From the NCBI GenBank assembly GCA_951394045.1, contig OX595985.1:4278001-4342000 (forward strand): a stretch of DNA of 64,000 nt, given 5' to 3'. Below, one piece after another: positions 20,794 through 30,486 of the stretch. A model generated the notes under the pieces. It was not told the DNA's origin. It saw nothing but the letters and a program-made list of their open reading frames with translations, and did no database searches. Origin of the DNA: Nitzschia sp. DOCU1. Lineage: Eukaryota; Bacillariophyta; Bacillariophyceae; Bacillariales; Bacillariaceae. The position numbers were made by a program, and so were the translations under genes. Every line of letters starts with the position of its first letter. Positions within the stretch are counted from its first letter, which is position 1.

Positions 20794-22123
20794 CGTCGCA
20801 TGCAGTCGTCCATGGAAGATGCTTGTAGTACTTGCATTTCAATTCGGCCTGCATCATACCCCGAAGCAGATCGCGCTCCACTTTCTCGGCCAACTCGGCA
20901 TCGGCATGATCGTCTTCCATTAAGGTCCGTGCATTCGCATAAACTCTATGCAATTCGCAGTATTCATCAAGAGCAAGAACGTACTTCACAAGGAGTGGGG
21001 GCACGTCGGTACGGACAAAGCGGGTAGGAGGGTTCGCGATGGGCGCAGGAGCCCGATCAAATATCCCGGGGAGTAGAAGGTCCACGAACAGTCCGCGATG
21101 ATCCGAGAAAACGCGATGGTTAAATGGCTCGGTGCCACAGGCCTTGATATGCGGTAGCAGTCTGGAAGAGAGGAAGACATAATCGACTCGTTTAACTCCG
21201 CGGGAGTACGTCGGGGTTTCGCAGTAGAGACCGTGGCGATAGGTATGGCAGTCAGTAAGCCCGCCGGCATCCAGGATGCGTTGTAGACCATGCACATCCT
21301 CTCCCGTTTCTTCGTTGAAGTCTCCCATAAGGATCACGTCGCAGGAGTTATCATGAAGAGTCTGAACATGAGCCGCCAGGTCGCGGATAAACATGGACCT
21401 TGGATTGGGGTCCCTGTGGCCCGCCTGCCGTAGTAATGATCGTTGCTGTTCGTAGAAGGTATTGTTGCCATGTGTCCCGGTCTTTTGCACTACCTGGTAT
21501 GCCACGATTACATGTACTTCTCGGTTGTCACGGCCCAAAAGACTCATACCGCTCCACCGACCAAGACTGTCAGAATATTGACTTCGAACACGACCGACTA
21601 AGCAGCCAGTGACTCCCAGAAGCAGTCCGCCAGGCTTGTCAGGCCCGTCGAAGGGAATCGCCGAGTGGCCGAATTGCAGTTTGCAGTGATCCCAGAGAGC
21701 GCGCTTGTAGCGGTAGAAAATATCCGTAGTGGCACGATGCTGGGAATTAATTTTTGTTTCAGCGAAGCCAAAGATATCTGCCTGGACCTCACTCATTTGG
21801 AAGAAGAGATCGCCAACGTCGACACCGTTGTCGCTGAGACGTACACCGTTGATATTCTGGAAATAGATACGTATTGCTTGTGACCGCCACTGGTTGGCTT
21901 CGATTTCCATACAGACCTTCCCAAAATCAGGGAGCGACAGTAGGATGTCGAGGTCATCTCCATAAGGTACATTGGTCCGCAGATTTTCGGGGGATACGAG
22001 GTAGGGTGTGCGTGATGCGTTGCGTGGGATGGTCCGTGGTGTGGGGGGTGGAAGAGATGGTGACGTGTGGAATTTGGTCCGTTGCTGGGAGCGATGCTGA
22101 GTTCGACCTGTCGTGCTATTCAT
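20785..22123 (-). pseudogene. LINE ORF2 N-terminal part: APE-type endonuclease
   Basis: ATG at 22123 overlaps the ORF1 stop in ATGAATAG, giving an 8-nt overlap of the two ORFs. The endonuclease carries the expected exonuclease-endonuclease-phosphatase signatures: YFQNINGVR, FAETKIN, LMGDFNEE and a terminal FSDHRGLFV. This enzyme nicks the target DNA for target-primed reverse transcription. The frame is lost at about 20790, where a one-base shift moves coding to the RT linker frame. The domain itself is intact. Confidence 0.85.
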
Positions 22124-24004
22124 GATGAGGTTGTGTAGCAGGTGGCGACTGGAATCCAGCTTGCCTGGATCCGTCCGCAGAAACATGGCTAGGGAACTCC
22201 GAGTTGCCCATTGGGGCATCACCAAGATAACGGTCAACAGCCATCTCGGTTGCAGGGCGCTTGGTAGGAGGGGGGGACGCCGCTCCGCCTGCGGGTGTAA
22301 GACTGAGCGGGGCACCGGTAATGTGCGTGATCAACTGTGCCAACATCTGGGTTTGCTGCAGTTGGGCTTGGGTTTGCTGGGCTTGAGCACTCTGCGCTTG
22401 GGTCATGAAATCCATCATACGTTTGTTCTGCTCATCCTGGCGAGACAAGACGGTGTCCAAGTAACTGACTACCGTAGAGATGTCCCCTGACTGCACCGTT
22501 TTGGGCATCGACTGGCCAGCCACTGTAGACTCGGTAACCAAAGCAGAATCCGAAGGAGGGGGACCAGCGGCAGGAACGGAGGCAGGAGCGGAGGTCGACG
22601 CGCCTCCAATGGACGCCGCCAACACCGGTGCTGGGGTTTGCACCCCTGTCAGGTCGAACACCATCTTCGGACGCCGATTCCACGCGTTTTCCGAGATCGG
22701 GGGTAGCCCGACGCTGTTTTCGGGTTGAGATGCTGTGCGAAGGATTTGGCGGAGGGACTGAACTCGATTTTGCATAGTTTGACCGGTACCTGGGGAGGCG
22801 AATGTCAAGCGCGGGTAGGCCCCATAGTGAGCAAGATACGAAGCATCAACCATTCGGGGGAATTGATCCCGAAAGAAAGCTGTAAGGAACTCTTGTGCAG
22901 CTGCAAAATTGCCATCCTCAACGACAAAGATCCAACGCCCTGATTTCGCGGAGTTGTCGGTAGGTTGAATGGAGTCGATGATGTCCAGGGCATTCAAGTA
23001 CTGGGAAAGGGTTCCATTGAAGTTGCTGGGAGACGCATGATCCTGGGGCATCGGCCACTCCCAAGCGGAAGGGTGGAGGTTAACCACAGTTATACCTCGC
23101 ACATCCAGAGTGACATCGTTATTATGCATAATGAATTCTCGATATTCCTCCGAGCTTGCCAGGAGATGAAAGCCAATCGGGATTAAATCAAAGCCAATCT
23201 CCGAGGTGGGAATTTCAACCAAGAGATTCTTGGCAAACTCCGCATACTTATTAACACAGCATACTGCAACAACCTCGGAACTTACACGTTTGTTACCGAA
23301 CTGAATAAGCCGTTTGGTTGCAAAAACCTCTGGCATTCCAGTGAGGCCCAGATGCTGGGCTTGCGATTGCTGTTCAGTTGTGAGTTGCAGACGCGATAGC
23401 GCTCGATTGAGTTTGTCTGTGAATGTTTTCTTGTGCGTCATATCAGCGTGTGCTCCGCTAGCCCATGCGATCACCGAAATCTCTTCCTTTTTGAGAGATT
23501 CGCCAGTCATCCAAAGGCGGTTAGCCTGCAGCCACGGGAGAAGCTTTTTCTTGACCGTAGAAAGGTTGTCCTCAGTAATCACGTTGTGGAGGATTTTAAT
23601 CGATACCTGGTTGGAACTCCGAAGGGTGGTTTCTTTCCGATGGAAGAAGGCTCGATGCTCCGTTTTGGTTTGGGGAAAATCATCCAATCGCGAAAATGCC
23701 CGCGGTTTTGATCCGTTGCCTCATTGGAGGGGACAAAGTACACCTCGCCACGAATCACTTGGGACAGCTTCTGGAGGAAGGACAGATGAGTAGAAGCTAG
23801 ATTAAACGTAGATGTAGATTGCTCAGCCGCCACACGAATTTCCAGCATGAAGCTAGTTTTGCCCTCCTGAGCCTTCAGGACGGCCGCTGAAGCCCGGGTT
23901 TTCAGAATACTGGCAACTGCCGGCTGAGTGGGAGACACAGTAGTGGGAGTCATCGGCGTAGATGCTCCGGTAACGGTGGAAATGGGAGCCGAAGTTCCCG
24001 TCAT
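22116..24004 (-). pseudogene. LINE ORF1 (frameshifted)
   Basis: Two minus-strand frames (24004-23579 and 23687-22116) join near 23680 with a one-base shift. The N-terminus is Thr/Ser/Pro-rich. The middle is globular with no domain I recognise. The C-terminal third holds a Gln-rich coiled-coil-like run (AQAQQTQAQLQQTQMLAQL) and a low-complexity tail. Position before the endonuclease ORF and the 8-nt overlap with it identify it as the LINE ORF1 product, which normally binds element RNA. No zinc knuckle or RRM is visible. I cannot assign a finer function. Confidence 0.65.
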
Positions 24005-24088
24005 GATGAAAAAAAGTTGCGTAGGGGTAAAGGTGAGAATTCTACGGCTAAATTTTTAGCTTATCAACGTCTTCGATCGAAGAATTCT

Positions 24089-24650
24089 ATGTCGTAGTTA
24101 CCTAGATCATCTGCTAGGTGAAAGTCCCACTCGATCAATCGATCGTCGTGTAGTTCTGGTAGACTGAGTTGCGTGGTCACGCGCTCAGTACACTTATAAC
24201 TACCGCTCATAGTCGTGAATACAGTAGTCGCTTTTTGGGTCTTTATTTTTAGTTTGCTAGCACTGCTCTTCTTCCAGAGACAGCCACTACCGCCAGAGTC
24301 AAGAAGTGCCTTGACGGTTACTACTTGTTAACACGTGCAAACGTGATTGGTACTAGATGACTGGATTTTTGTCGTTTGTTTGAGCCTACAGTTCGACTAC
24401 CTCGAATCGTGTTCAATAAATAAAGCTCGCGCTTGCGCTGTGCTTCCGCCAGACATGCATCGAGAGAGCTGAAACTTCGAGATTGCCCTGCGTGTGAATT
24501 TTGCAAATTTGGTGTTACGCTTGAAATGCCATTGCTATTGTAAAATGATTCCATATATTGGACATCGTCCCTATGGACAAAACTAGTGTGATCGTTCAAT
24601 TTGTCACTATTAATATTATTGTATTCACACGTAGTAACCGGCTCGCACCG
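24089..24650 (-). pseudogene. Gypsy A gag-pol linker and protease N-terminus
   Basis: Directly after the gag stop (TGA at 24651-24653, followed by CGG) the frame stays open for about 100 codons to 24321. A frameshift or stop pair near 24325 then precedes the protease, read as VKALLDSGGSGCLW with active-site Asp in LLDSGGSG. It runs to LGNYDI at the LINE boundary. The protease tail is at 9650 and below. The layout matches B, where LLDTGASR is followed by LGNYDMIIGRDL. Confidence 0.8.
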
Positions 24651-25833
24651 TCAATTCATTTCGGTGTCGCTGTTGCTGCTGCTGACACTGAGTTTGTCGA
24701 AGTCGATGCCGTTGAGATCATCCATATCGTAATTGAAATTATCCATCGAAGGAGGGTCTTCGGCTTTGCGCTTCTTCGCCGATTGTTTGACCGCGTTTTC
24801 GACCATCGATTTGATGTAGGCATGAAGCTCGCCTGTTTTCTTTTTCTTTTCGCCATCACCATCGCTGTCGCTGCGGCACCAAGTTTTGTTTTCGAAGCGG
24901 GCCTTTTTGAAATGACCTGCGACGTTCGAATGGGCAGCCGCCATCTTCTTTGCTTGATCCTTTAAAATAAGGCAATCATGGGTAGCATGGGTGTTGTTAG
25001 CGCCATGATAAAGACAATCATACTTGGCCTTACCGTCGGTTCCCGCTCTCGGGCCTCCGCGCTTCCTCTTCGAGGGTTTTTCGTCATTCGACTTGCCGTT
25101 GTTGTCTGCCTTCTTGCTGAGGGCTTCATTGATCTCCTCGGTAGCTTCCAGCCGTTCGCAGAAGTCTACGAAGTCTTGAACCGTGTGGTCCACGGGCTCG
25201 AATCCCTGTAGGATCATCTCTTTGCGCCACTTGGCGGGGATTCCAAACTCGCAATTCTCCATGAGCTCGTCGTCGGGAATTTTGTTTTTCTCGCCTTTCT
25301 CGTCGAATAGCGCGAGGTACTCGTTTAGCTCGCGGAGCCGAGCCACATACGCCTTCATTGTCATCGTCGGGGGCTTTCGGCAGATCCGACGCATACAGCG
25401 CTTTTGAAGTTGCACCGCGCGTTTTGGGAGAACATACGCCGTAACCGCGTGCAAACTTTTCTCGAAAGTCTCAGGAGTTTCGGCTTCGAGTTCCGAGGCC
25501 TTCGCGTTGAACGCAGCCAATACCATGCCTTTCAGCAAATTGCGTGTTAACGCAAATTTCTGAGGTCCCGTAGTTAGGTCCTGACCCGCGATCACATCCT
25601 TAAGTCCGATGAGGAAAAGGAACCACTCTTCAGGTGTTCCTTCCGTGAAATGCGGTTGTTTGACGCGTCGCGTCAACGATTTTTTTGTCTTTCGGGTCGA
25701 TACGCAAGTCATATTGACTGTACGCCCAATCTTTGAGCTCCTTCGGCTCGGGTCTTTCGATACTGACCGGTGCTGATTTTAAACCCTGCTTCTCGGCAGC
25801 AGTCTTCTTCGGGATGCTGTTTGCAATCTTCAT
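24651..25833 (-). pseudogene. Gypsy A Gag (frameshifted near the N-terminus)
   Basis: The first about 50 codons (from ATG 25833, MKIANSIPKKTAAEKQG) lie in a different frame from the main 24651-25712 ORF, so a small indel at about 25680 breaks the gene. The main part aligns in pattern with B-family Gag: a TTGPQKFALTRNLL block, RKPPTMTMKAYVARLRELN, GFEPVDHT, and a Cys/His motif CLYHGANNTHATHDC. The tail is basic then acidic. It ends in AAT-TGA-CGG with the downstream frame open toward protease. Confidence 0.85.
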
Positions 25834-25857
25834 CTTTAGCTCACGCGTGTAACGTGG

Positions 25858-25869
25858 AGTGTTAACACT
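25858..25869 (-). promoter_or_regulatory. Palindrome after the gypsy A 5' LTR
   Basis: The 12-bp palindrome AGTGTTAACACT lies one base inside the LTR and is followed by CCACG. It is the same block as in gypsy B, although the LTR bodies differ strongly. It sits where a primer-binding site should be. Confidence 0.65.
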
Positions 25870-25870
25870 G

Positions 25871-26331
25871 TGCACTACGCTGAAAGTACGATGAAAAAGT
25901 TGTAGTGGAAATAATTGTGAGATCTAAAGTTATCGCTGATTCTATCGCTCCTAGACCACCGGAGTCTTTCCTCAACGCATCCCGTATGTATGCGTTGGAT
26001 GCAACTCCCACCGATCTAGCTTCTCGGATCTCTTCAAGGTCTATAGCTAGATACCGTTGGAACTTCTAGTCCAGTAGTAGACGTCGACGGCTCGCCGCGC
26101 TCGCCGTTGTCGTCGTCATTGCTCGTCAGCCGCGCCGGCCTTGCCCGTCCGTCCGTGCGTCCACGGGCTTTCGACCAAGTCGACGTCAGCAGGTATATAT
26201 CTAAGGTATGTTGGTACTACACGTAGGCCATTGTGTGTACTCATCGTTCGAACATTCTAACGTTGCAATGTTACAACGTTCTAACGTTCTAACTACTTGT
26301 TAGGTCTAGAGGGGTATTCTAGTGTACTGCA
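25871..26331 (-). repeat. 5' LTR of gypsy A
   Basis: This 461-bp LTR matches 6323-6779 apart from a 4-bp GTAT-type indel and about four to five substitutions. Gag starts 38 bp inside it on the minus strand. To its right there is no target flank, only another copy of the A Pol 3' end, which reveals an array. Confidence 0.85.
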
Positions 26332-26533
26332 TGCGCCCCCATGACAAGGGCTTCTAAGAGCTCACTCGTCAGCAGCATCGCGTTCTTCATACGGATGCAG
26401 ATTCCGGATATTGTATGTTTGTTGTACTGCTCCTTTCCTGATGCGAATAGAGCCATTGTCATTAATAGACACGATCTCATACGGACCGCTATACGGATTT
26501 GTCCCATACTTGCGGGATTGTTCATTGCGGACT
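26332..26533 (-). pseudogene. Extra copy of gypsy A Pol 3' end
   Basis: These 202 bp repeat 6780-6981 with only a few differences. They encode the last about 57 residues of A Pol, containing YSGPYEIV and IRKGAVQQTYNIRN. The copy stops abruptly against gypsy D integrase at 26534. It is the remnant of a second A unit that shared the LTR at 25871-26331. Confidence 0.8.
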
Positions 26534-26948
26534 GTCGAGAAACATGTGACGGCTAAACGCCTGTTCGCCCGGCGAGTGGCCATCCAGCGCCCGGGAGTTG
26601 GAGAGACGCGTGGCATGCATTGCGGTAGCGAGCGCGTTGTCAACGATGTCGGGGGCTGTGACGGCCGTGACGTTCTCGCCGTAGAGCAAGGTGCGCAAAA
26701 CGTTGCCAACGGTTTGATGCATTTGTTCGCAGACGGCGTTGGATTGCGGATTGTGAGATGTCGTAGGACTGTCCTCGATACCGCACTGTTCCAACAGTTG
26801 TTGAAATTCGAAGCCAATGAATTCGTTGCCATTGTCGTGGACGCAGCGGAAAGGCTAAGGATATCGACTGAGCCAGCAATTGGCGAACTTCTGTGCTACA
26901 TGCGCTGCCGTAGTGTTGTCCACTCGTACCAATTCGACAAGGTTAGTA
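26534..26948 (-). pseudogene. Gypsy D integrase core, middle fragment
   Basis: The minus strand reads TNLVELVRVDNTTAAHV, then CVHDNGNEFIGFEF with the second catalytic Asp, then SHNPQSNAVCEQMHQT with the catalytic Glu in CEQMHQ. It ends at RHMFLDS. An in-frame TAG lies at about 26855. The N-terminal part is at 33321 and above, joined through the ACGG target duplication left by copia F. Removing copia F gives uninterrupted frame continuity. The C-terminal tail is at 6063-6322. Confidence 0.8.
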
Positions 26949-26952
26949 ACGG

Positions 26953-27162
26953 CAAATATAGTTCGTCATACATACGATCGAACGTACTTACATCTAGACT
27001 AGACTAAACGCAATAGATAGCTCTTTCAACAACATAAAAGGGAAGATTATACGAAAAGTCAATAGAGATACTTTGGTATTGCTTCTGGATTCCAGGCCAT
27101 CGATCACACTCACGTCACCACATCGCCACGTCGGCACGTTTATGACTAACAGGATCCATTTG
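26953..27162 (-). repeat. 3' LTR of copia F
   Basis: The 210-bp LTR is identical to 33107-33316. The purine-rich GGATCGAGGGGAC lies directly upstream on the minus strand (27163-27175) as candidate polypurine tract. Confidence 0.9.
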
Positions 27163-27207
27163 GTCCCCTCGATCCACGGGTAGCTAGGTACCTGAGGATC
27201 GGACAAC

Positions 27208-30200
27208 TTAGTAGGTCCACATTTCAAATAGTCGGTCTCGTGCTGGCTTGGGTAGACGTTTTGTCAAGGCGTCGGCAAGGTTCTCCTTCGTAGCAATCCA
27301 CCCCACTTTAATCATTCCACATGCAACCGCCCACCTCGTATAGTGGTATGCGATTGCTACATGTTTCTTGTTCAACACGGATTCCACCCTGGTGGAATTC
27401 TTCACAACACTTTCATTGTCACACAACACATATGCTGGGTCATCCTTGTCTTCAACTGGGACGCCGAACATTCTTAACTTAGTCCTCAAGCCTTGGATTG
27501 CCTCAACACATGCTTTCATCGCGATGAATTCGCTGGAGAATGCACTCGACTCCACAGTTTGCTGTCGCTTGCTGTACCAGAGGACGGGTGCCCGGTTGAT
27601 GAAGATAATGTACCCAGTGTGTGAGCGTCTCGTAACCTTGTTGGAACCGTGAGATGAGTCCACGAAAGCTGTAATGACAATGGGTCGTCCCCTCGCTTCG
27701 GGCATTCCAAAAGGTAATTCTTCTTCAGCATCCCGATAATACTCCATGAAGTCACCTGCTTCACTGGTGAAACGAGACTCATAGTCAAGGTGGGGCAACT
27801 CCGGGTTCATGTAGAGAGTCAATTTTGGCTTGCCTCGCAAGTAGGCGAATATATGCAGTGCCTCCTCCAAGTGCCCTCGCCTTGGGCTGGCTTGGTACTG
27901 TGAGAGCACTGATACTTCATGTAGTATACCTACCCGCCCTAACTCGGTGGCCCATCGGAGCATCCCAATCAACTCCTGGAAGAACTGGGTATCCTTTGCA
28001 TCCAATTCCTCAGTGGTATCGAACTCTGGGATGAACGCAGAGGACATAGGGGTCAAGGCCTTGCTTGGGAACGTCCACTTATTGCTTGTTTTAACTGTTG
28101 TTTGGACGTTTTCCACGGCAGCCTTCACGTAATCCACGCTTGATATCGTCCAGCAGTCATATCCATTAATGTTCTTCTTCTGCAAGACAGCTCCGAGGTA
28201 GGATTTTGGTTCCTCGATGGCATCGTTCTTAAACTTGAACGATTCTTCTAGGGTCTTCATTATCCTCATCGGCTCGTGACCAATGGCAATAATATCATCC
28301 ACGTAGGTCATCACGTACTCATAATACTTGGAGCCATCAGGCCTTACAGCCGGACGTAACCAAACATCCGGATCGGCCTGGGATGACCTGAATCCAATCT
28401 CATCTAATTTCATGGCAAGGAATGACCTGAATGAAGAACTTGCAGATTTCAACCCGTACAATGCCTTTATGACAATATACGTTTTGCCTTCGTGTTCTCC
28501 GAACTCTGGTCCTGCCCGCAGCCAAACCTTCTCCTTGTTTGGTGCAGTGAGGAAGGCATTTTGTACGTCAGCACCAAGTACCTGTAACTCATTTAATGCA
28601 GCGATTAGTAAAACAATGCGCACAGAATCACGTGAAACCACAGTACTGTACGTGACAGATGAAGGGGGTTCAACCTTGTGGCCATCAGCACAGTATCGGG
28701 CCTTTCGACGGAAGTTCTCCCCCAACTTTACATCAAACACGATGTGTCCAGTAATTTCTTGATATCCGATAAGCTCATTTGGATTCCCATCAAATTCTTC
28801 AAAGGCCACCATGACGTTTGTCATCTCTTTCTTGATGGCATCCTGCCAGAGGGTGTCCCCGTTTTCTGCATCAATCAGTTTTGCTTCCTTCACTGTCTTG
28901 GGGATGCGGATGCCATACTTAGTTGTCCTTTCCCAATATTTGGATTTTAATTTCTTAATGATCCGCTCCCTCTTCTTCAGCACAAAAGGGACCCACCAGG
29001 CGAAGGCTGGCTCATCATCAATCCTCGCTGTCATTGCATATTCTGCCAACTCGACTGGGTAAGATTCTTTCAAATCTTTTAGTGCCACCCAATCCGAGCT
29101 ACCATCTTTCCATTGCACGCACACTTCCCATCCCTTAGTGGTCCTTTTCTTTTGTTGGGTCCCATTCTTGGTCATAAACGTCCCCTTACTCTTGGGGATA
29201 GCATCCTCTAAGACTCTATGGTCAATTATTTCTTCCATCATCATTTGCCTGCATCCTTCTTCGTCCACCTGAGACAGTAGGTTCTCTGCGATAACTTTTG
29301 CTGTTAGAGTCTCAATGCTTCCATCATAGAACTCCACTTCATACTGTCTCGTGTCCAATATGGGGTTAGAATTTGATTTCCCCACTGGCTTTCCATCAAC
29401 ATCCAATATCCTTTTCTTTACAATTGCAGATTCGAGCCGAGACTCATCGCCTCGCCGTACCCCAAGTTGCATCCCCACGTATCCGTCATACTCCAACAGG
29501 TCATCGATGTGCTTGACCTTCTCGTTGTCGATGACTCGATTGTAGTCACTCACAAATTCCTTGTCTTCCAGACTCAACTCAAGTAACTTGCCCCTCTGTA
29601 TAATTTGGGGGTCCACCGTCAATTCTGCTGATTTGGCCTCCATCTTAATTCTCACGTTGCTATCGTACGTTTCCATGCGCTTCTTCCACTCATCCGTCTG
29701 TTGCTCAAGGTTGGTCAAGCGTTGGACGGTAGTGCAGACAACGGGTCGTGCATGTTCTGTTAAAACCCAATATGCCATGAGAGGCCCTACTCGGTGGGCG
29801 ACCCCAAGCCACCTTCCCAGCTCCGGCTCGCCTATTCCTGGATCGGGTCTGAACGTTACCCAATCATAGAAACCAAAGTCAAGGTATTCTGTGATATCAG
29901 GGGTGGTACCAGAGATAATCTCTAGGGCAGTGCGGCCTTTGGCATAACGGGAGCCACTGGCTACGACGTTGCCCGTCTCGCATACATATGAGATGCCAAA
30001 GTCCCACAAACGATCAGGGACCGTCTTCTTGCTCTTCAGGCGGTACCATCGTTTCTTGACTTCACGAATGGCCGCTTCTGCCGGATTTTCATTAGGCGAC
30101 CTTGGAGATGACACATGATATTTAATGTCTGCCTTGTGAAGAGTTTGCTGGAAAGGCGTCCTTGATCCAACTTGAACCATCGCTCCATCAAATGTAAGGT

Positions 30201-30414
30201 GGTCCGGGGCACCGTATTCATTGATAAAATCCTTCAAGGCATTGCCAACTTGTTCCCCATTCACTCGGCTCATATGGTAGGCTGCGTTGAAACCTGACTT
30301 GTGAGTGAATAACTGGGAAGCAATACTTGAGTTTAAGGACTTGACAGGGCCATAGAGGGTATCCGTGCCCATCCTACAATTCAGCCGTCTCAGATGATAA
30401 TACCGGTCCGCCAT
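27208..30414 (-). CDS. Copia F Pol: integrase, RT, RNase H
   Basis: This 1068-residue ORF is long and intact. The integrase core has Asp in MGTDTLYGPV, Asp in HLTFDGAM and Glu in NENPAEAAIREVK near the N-terminus. The RT has GADVQNAFLTAP (catalytic Asp) and the YVDD box in VMTYVDDIIAIG. RNase H has ITAFVDSSHG, Glu in VESSAFSSEF, LCDNESVVK and a terminal ENLADALTK. The order integrase-RT-RNase H is diagnostic of Ty1/copia. The first Met is internal: the frame is open upstream to the TGA at 30487-30489, so Pol may be made by readthrough. No classic HHCC zinc module is seen. Confidence 0.9.
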   Translation of the reverse strand: MADRYYHLRRLNCRMGTDTLYGPVKSLNSSIASQLFTHKSGFNAAYHMSRVNGEQVGNALKDFINEYGAPDHLTFDGAMVQVGSRTPFQQTLHKADIKYHVSSPRSPNENPAEAAIREVKKRWYRLKSKKTVPDRLWDFGISYVCETGNVVASGSRYAKGRTALEIISGTTPDITEYLDFGFYDWVTFRPDPGIGEPELGRWLGVAHRVGPLMAYWVLTEHARPVVCTTVQRLTNLEQQTDEWKKRMETYDSNVRIKMEAKSAELTVDPQIIQRGKLLELSLEDKEFVSDYNRVIDNEKVKHIDDLLEYDGYVGMQLGVRRGDESRLESAIVKKRILDVDGKPVGKSNSNPILDTRQYEVEFYDGSIETLTAKVIAENLLSQVDEEGCRQMMMEEIIDHRVLEDAIPKSKGTFMTKNGTQQKKRTTKGWEVCVQWKDGSSDWVALKDLKESYPVELAEYAMTARIDDEPAFAWWVPFVLKKRERIIKKLKSKYWERTTKYGIRIPKTVKEAKLIDAENGDTLWQDAIKKEMTNVMVAFEEFDGNPNELIGYQEITGHIVFDVKLGENFRRKARYCADGHKVEPPSSVTYSTVVSRDSVRIVLLIAALNELQVLGADVQNAFLTAPNKEKVWLRAGPEFGEHEGKTYIVIKALYGLKSASSSFRSFLAMKLDEIGFRSSQADPDVWLRPAVRPDGSKYYEYVMTYVDDIIAIGHEPMRIMKTLEESFKFKNDAIEEPKSYLGAVLQKKNINGYDCWTISSVDYVKAAVENVQTTVKTSNKWTFPSKALTPMSSAFIPEFDTTEELDAKDTQFFQELIGMLRWATELGRVGILHEVSVLSQYQASPRRGHLEEALHIFAYLRGKPKLTLYMNPELPHLDYESRFTSEAGDFMEYYRDAEEELPFGMPEARGRPIVITAFVDSSHGSNKVTRRSHTGYIIFINRAPVLWYSKRQQTVESSAFSSEFIAMKACVEAIQGLRTKLRMFGVPVEDKDDPAYVLCDNESVVKNSTRVESVLNKKHVAIAYHYTRWAVACGMIKVGWIATKENLADALTKRLPKPARDRLFEMWTY

Positions 30415-30486
30415 GTAGCGTCGTGCTAGCGGTAAAATTGCAGAACGAGTCCCCCTTTGAGTGGTTACCCTCAGTGTCGCTTTTGC

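Larger units (their letters stand above)
9651..24088 (-). mobile_element. APE-type LINE retrotransposon, split by gypsy B
   Basis: The LINE is flanked by the 16-bp duplication ATGTCGTAGTTACCTA at 9635-9650 and 24089-24104. Joining the flanks restores the gypsy A protease. On the minus strand it has a 5' leader of about 84 bp, ORF1 (24004-22116), and ORF2 with endonuclease, RT, RNase H and a Cys/His module ending at 9753. Gypsy B interrupts ORF2 at 12272-18509 with an AAAA target duplication. The native length is about 8.2 kb, apparently full length. The 3' end lacks a poly(A) tail and reads TATTCTGTTTGTT. Several stops and frameshifts show it is inactive. Confidence 0.85.
6323..26533 (-). mobile_element. 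Gypsy A array inserted in gypsy D
   Basis: On the minus strand this holds LTR (26331-25871), gag, protease, Pol and LTR (6779-6323). To the right of the 5' LTR lies a further 202-bp copy of the Pol 3' end (26332-26533). So 6323-6981 and 25871-26533 are direct repeats of about 660 bp. The simplest reading is an LTR-internal-LTR-internal array made by recombination, with its right unit mostly deleted. The main unit is split inside protease by a LINE (9651-24088). Frameshifts in gag and pol make it non-autonomous. Confidence 0.8.
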
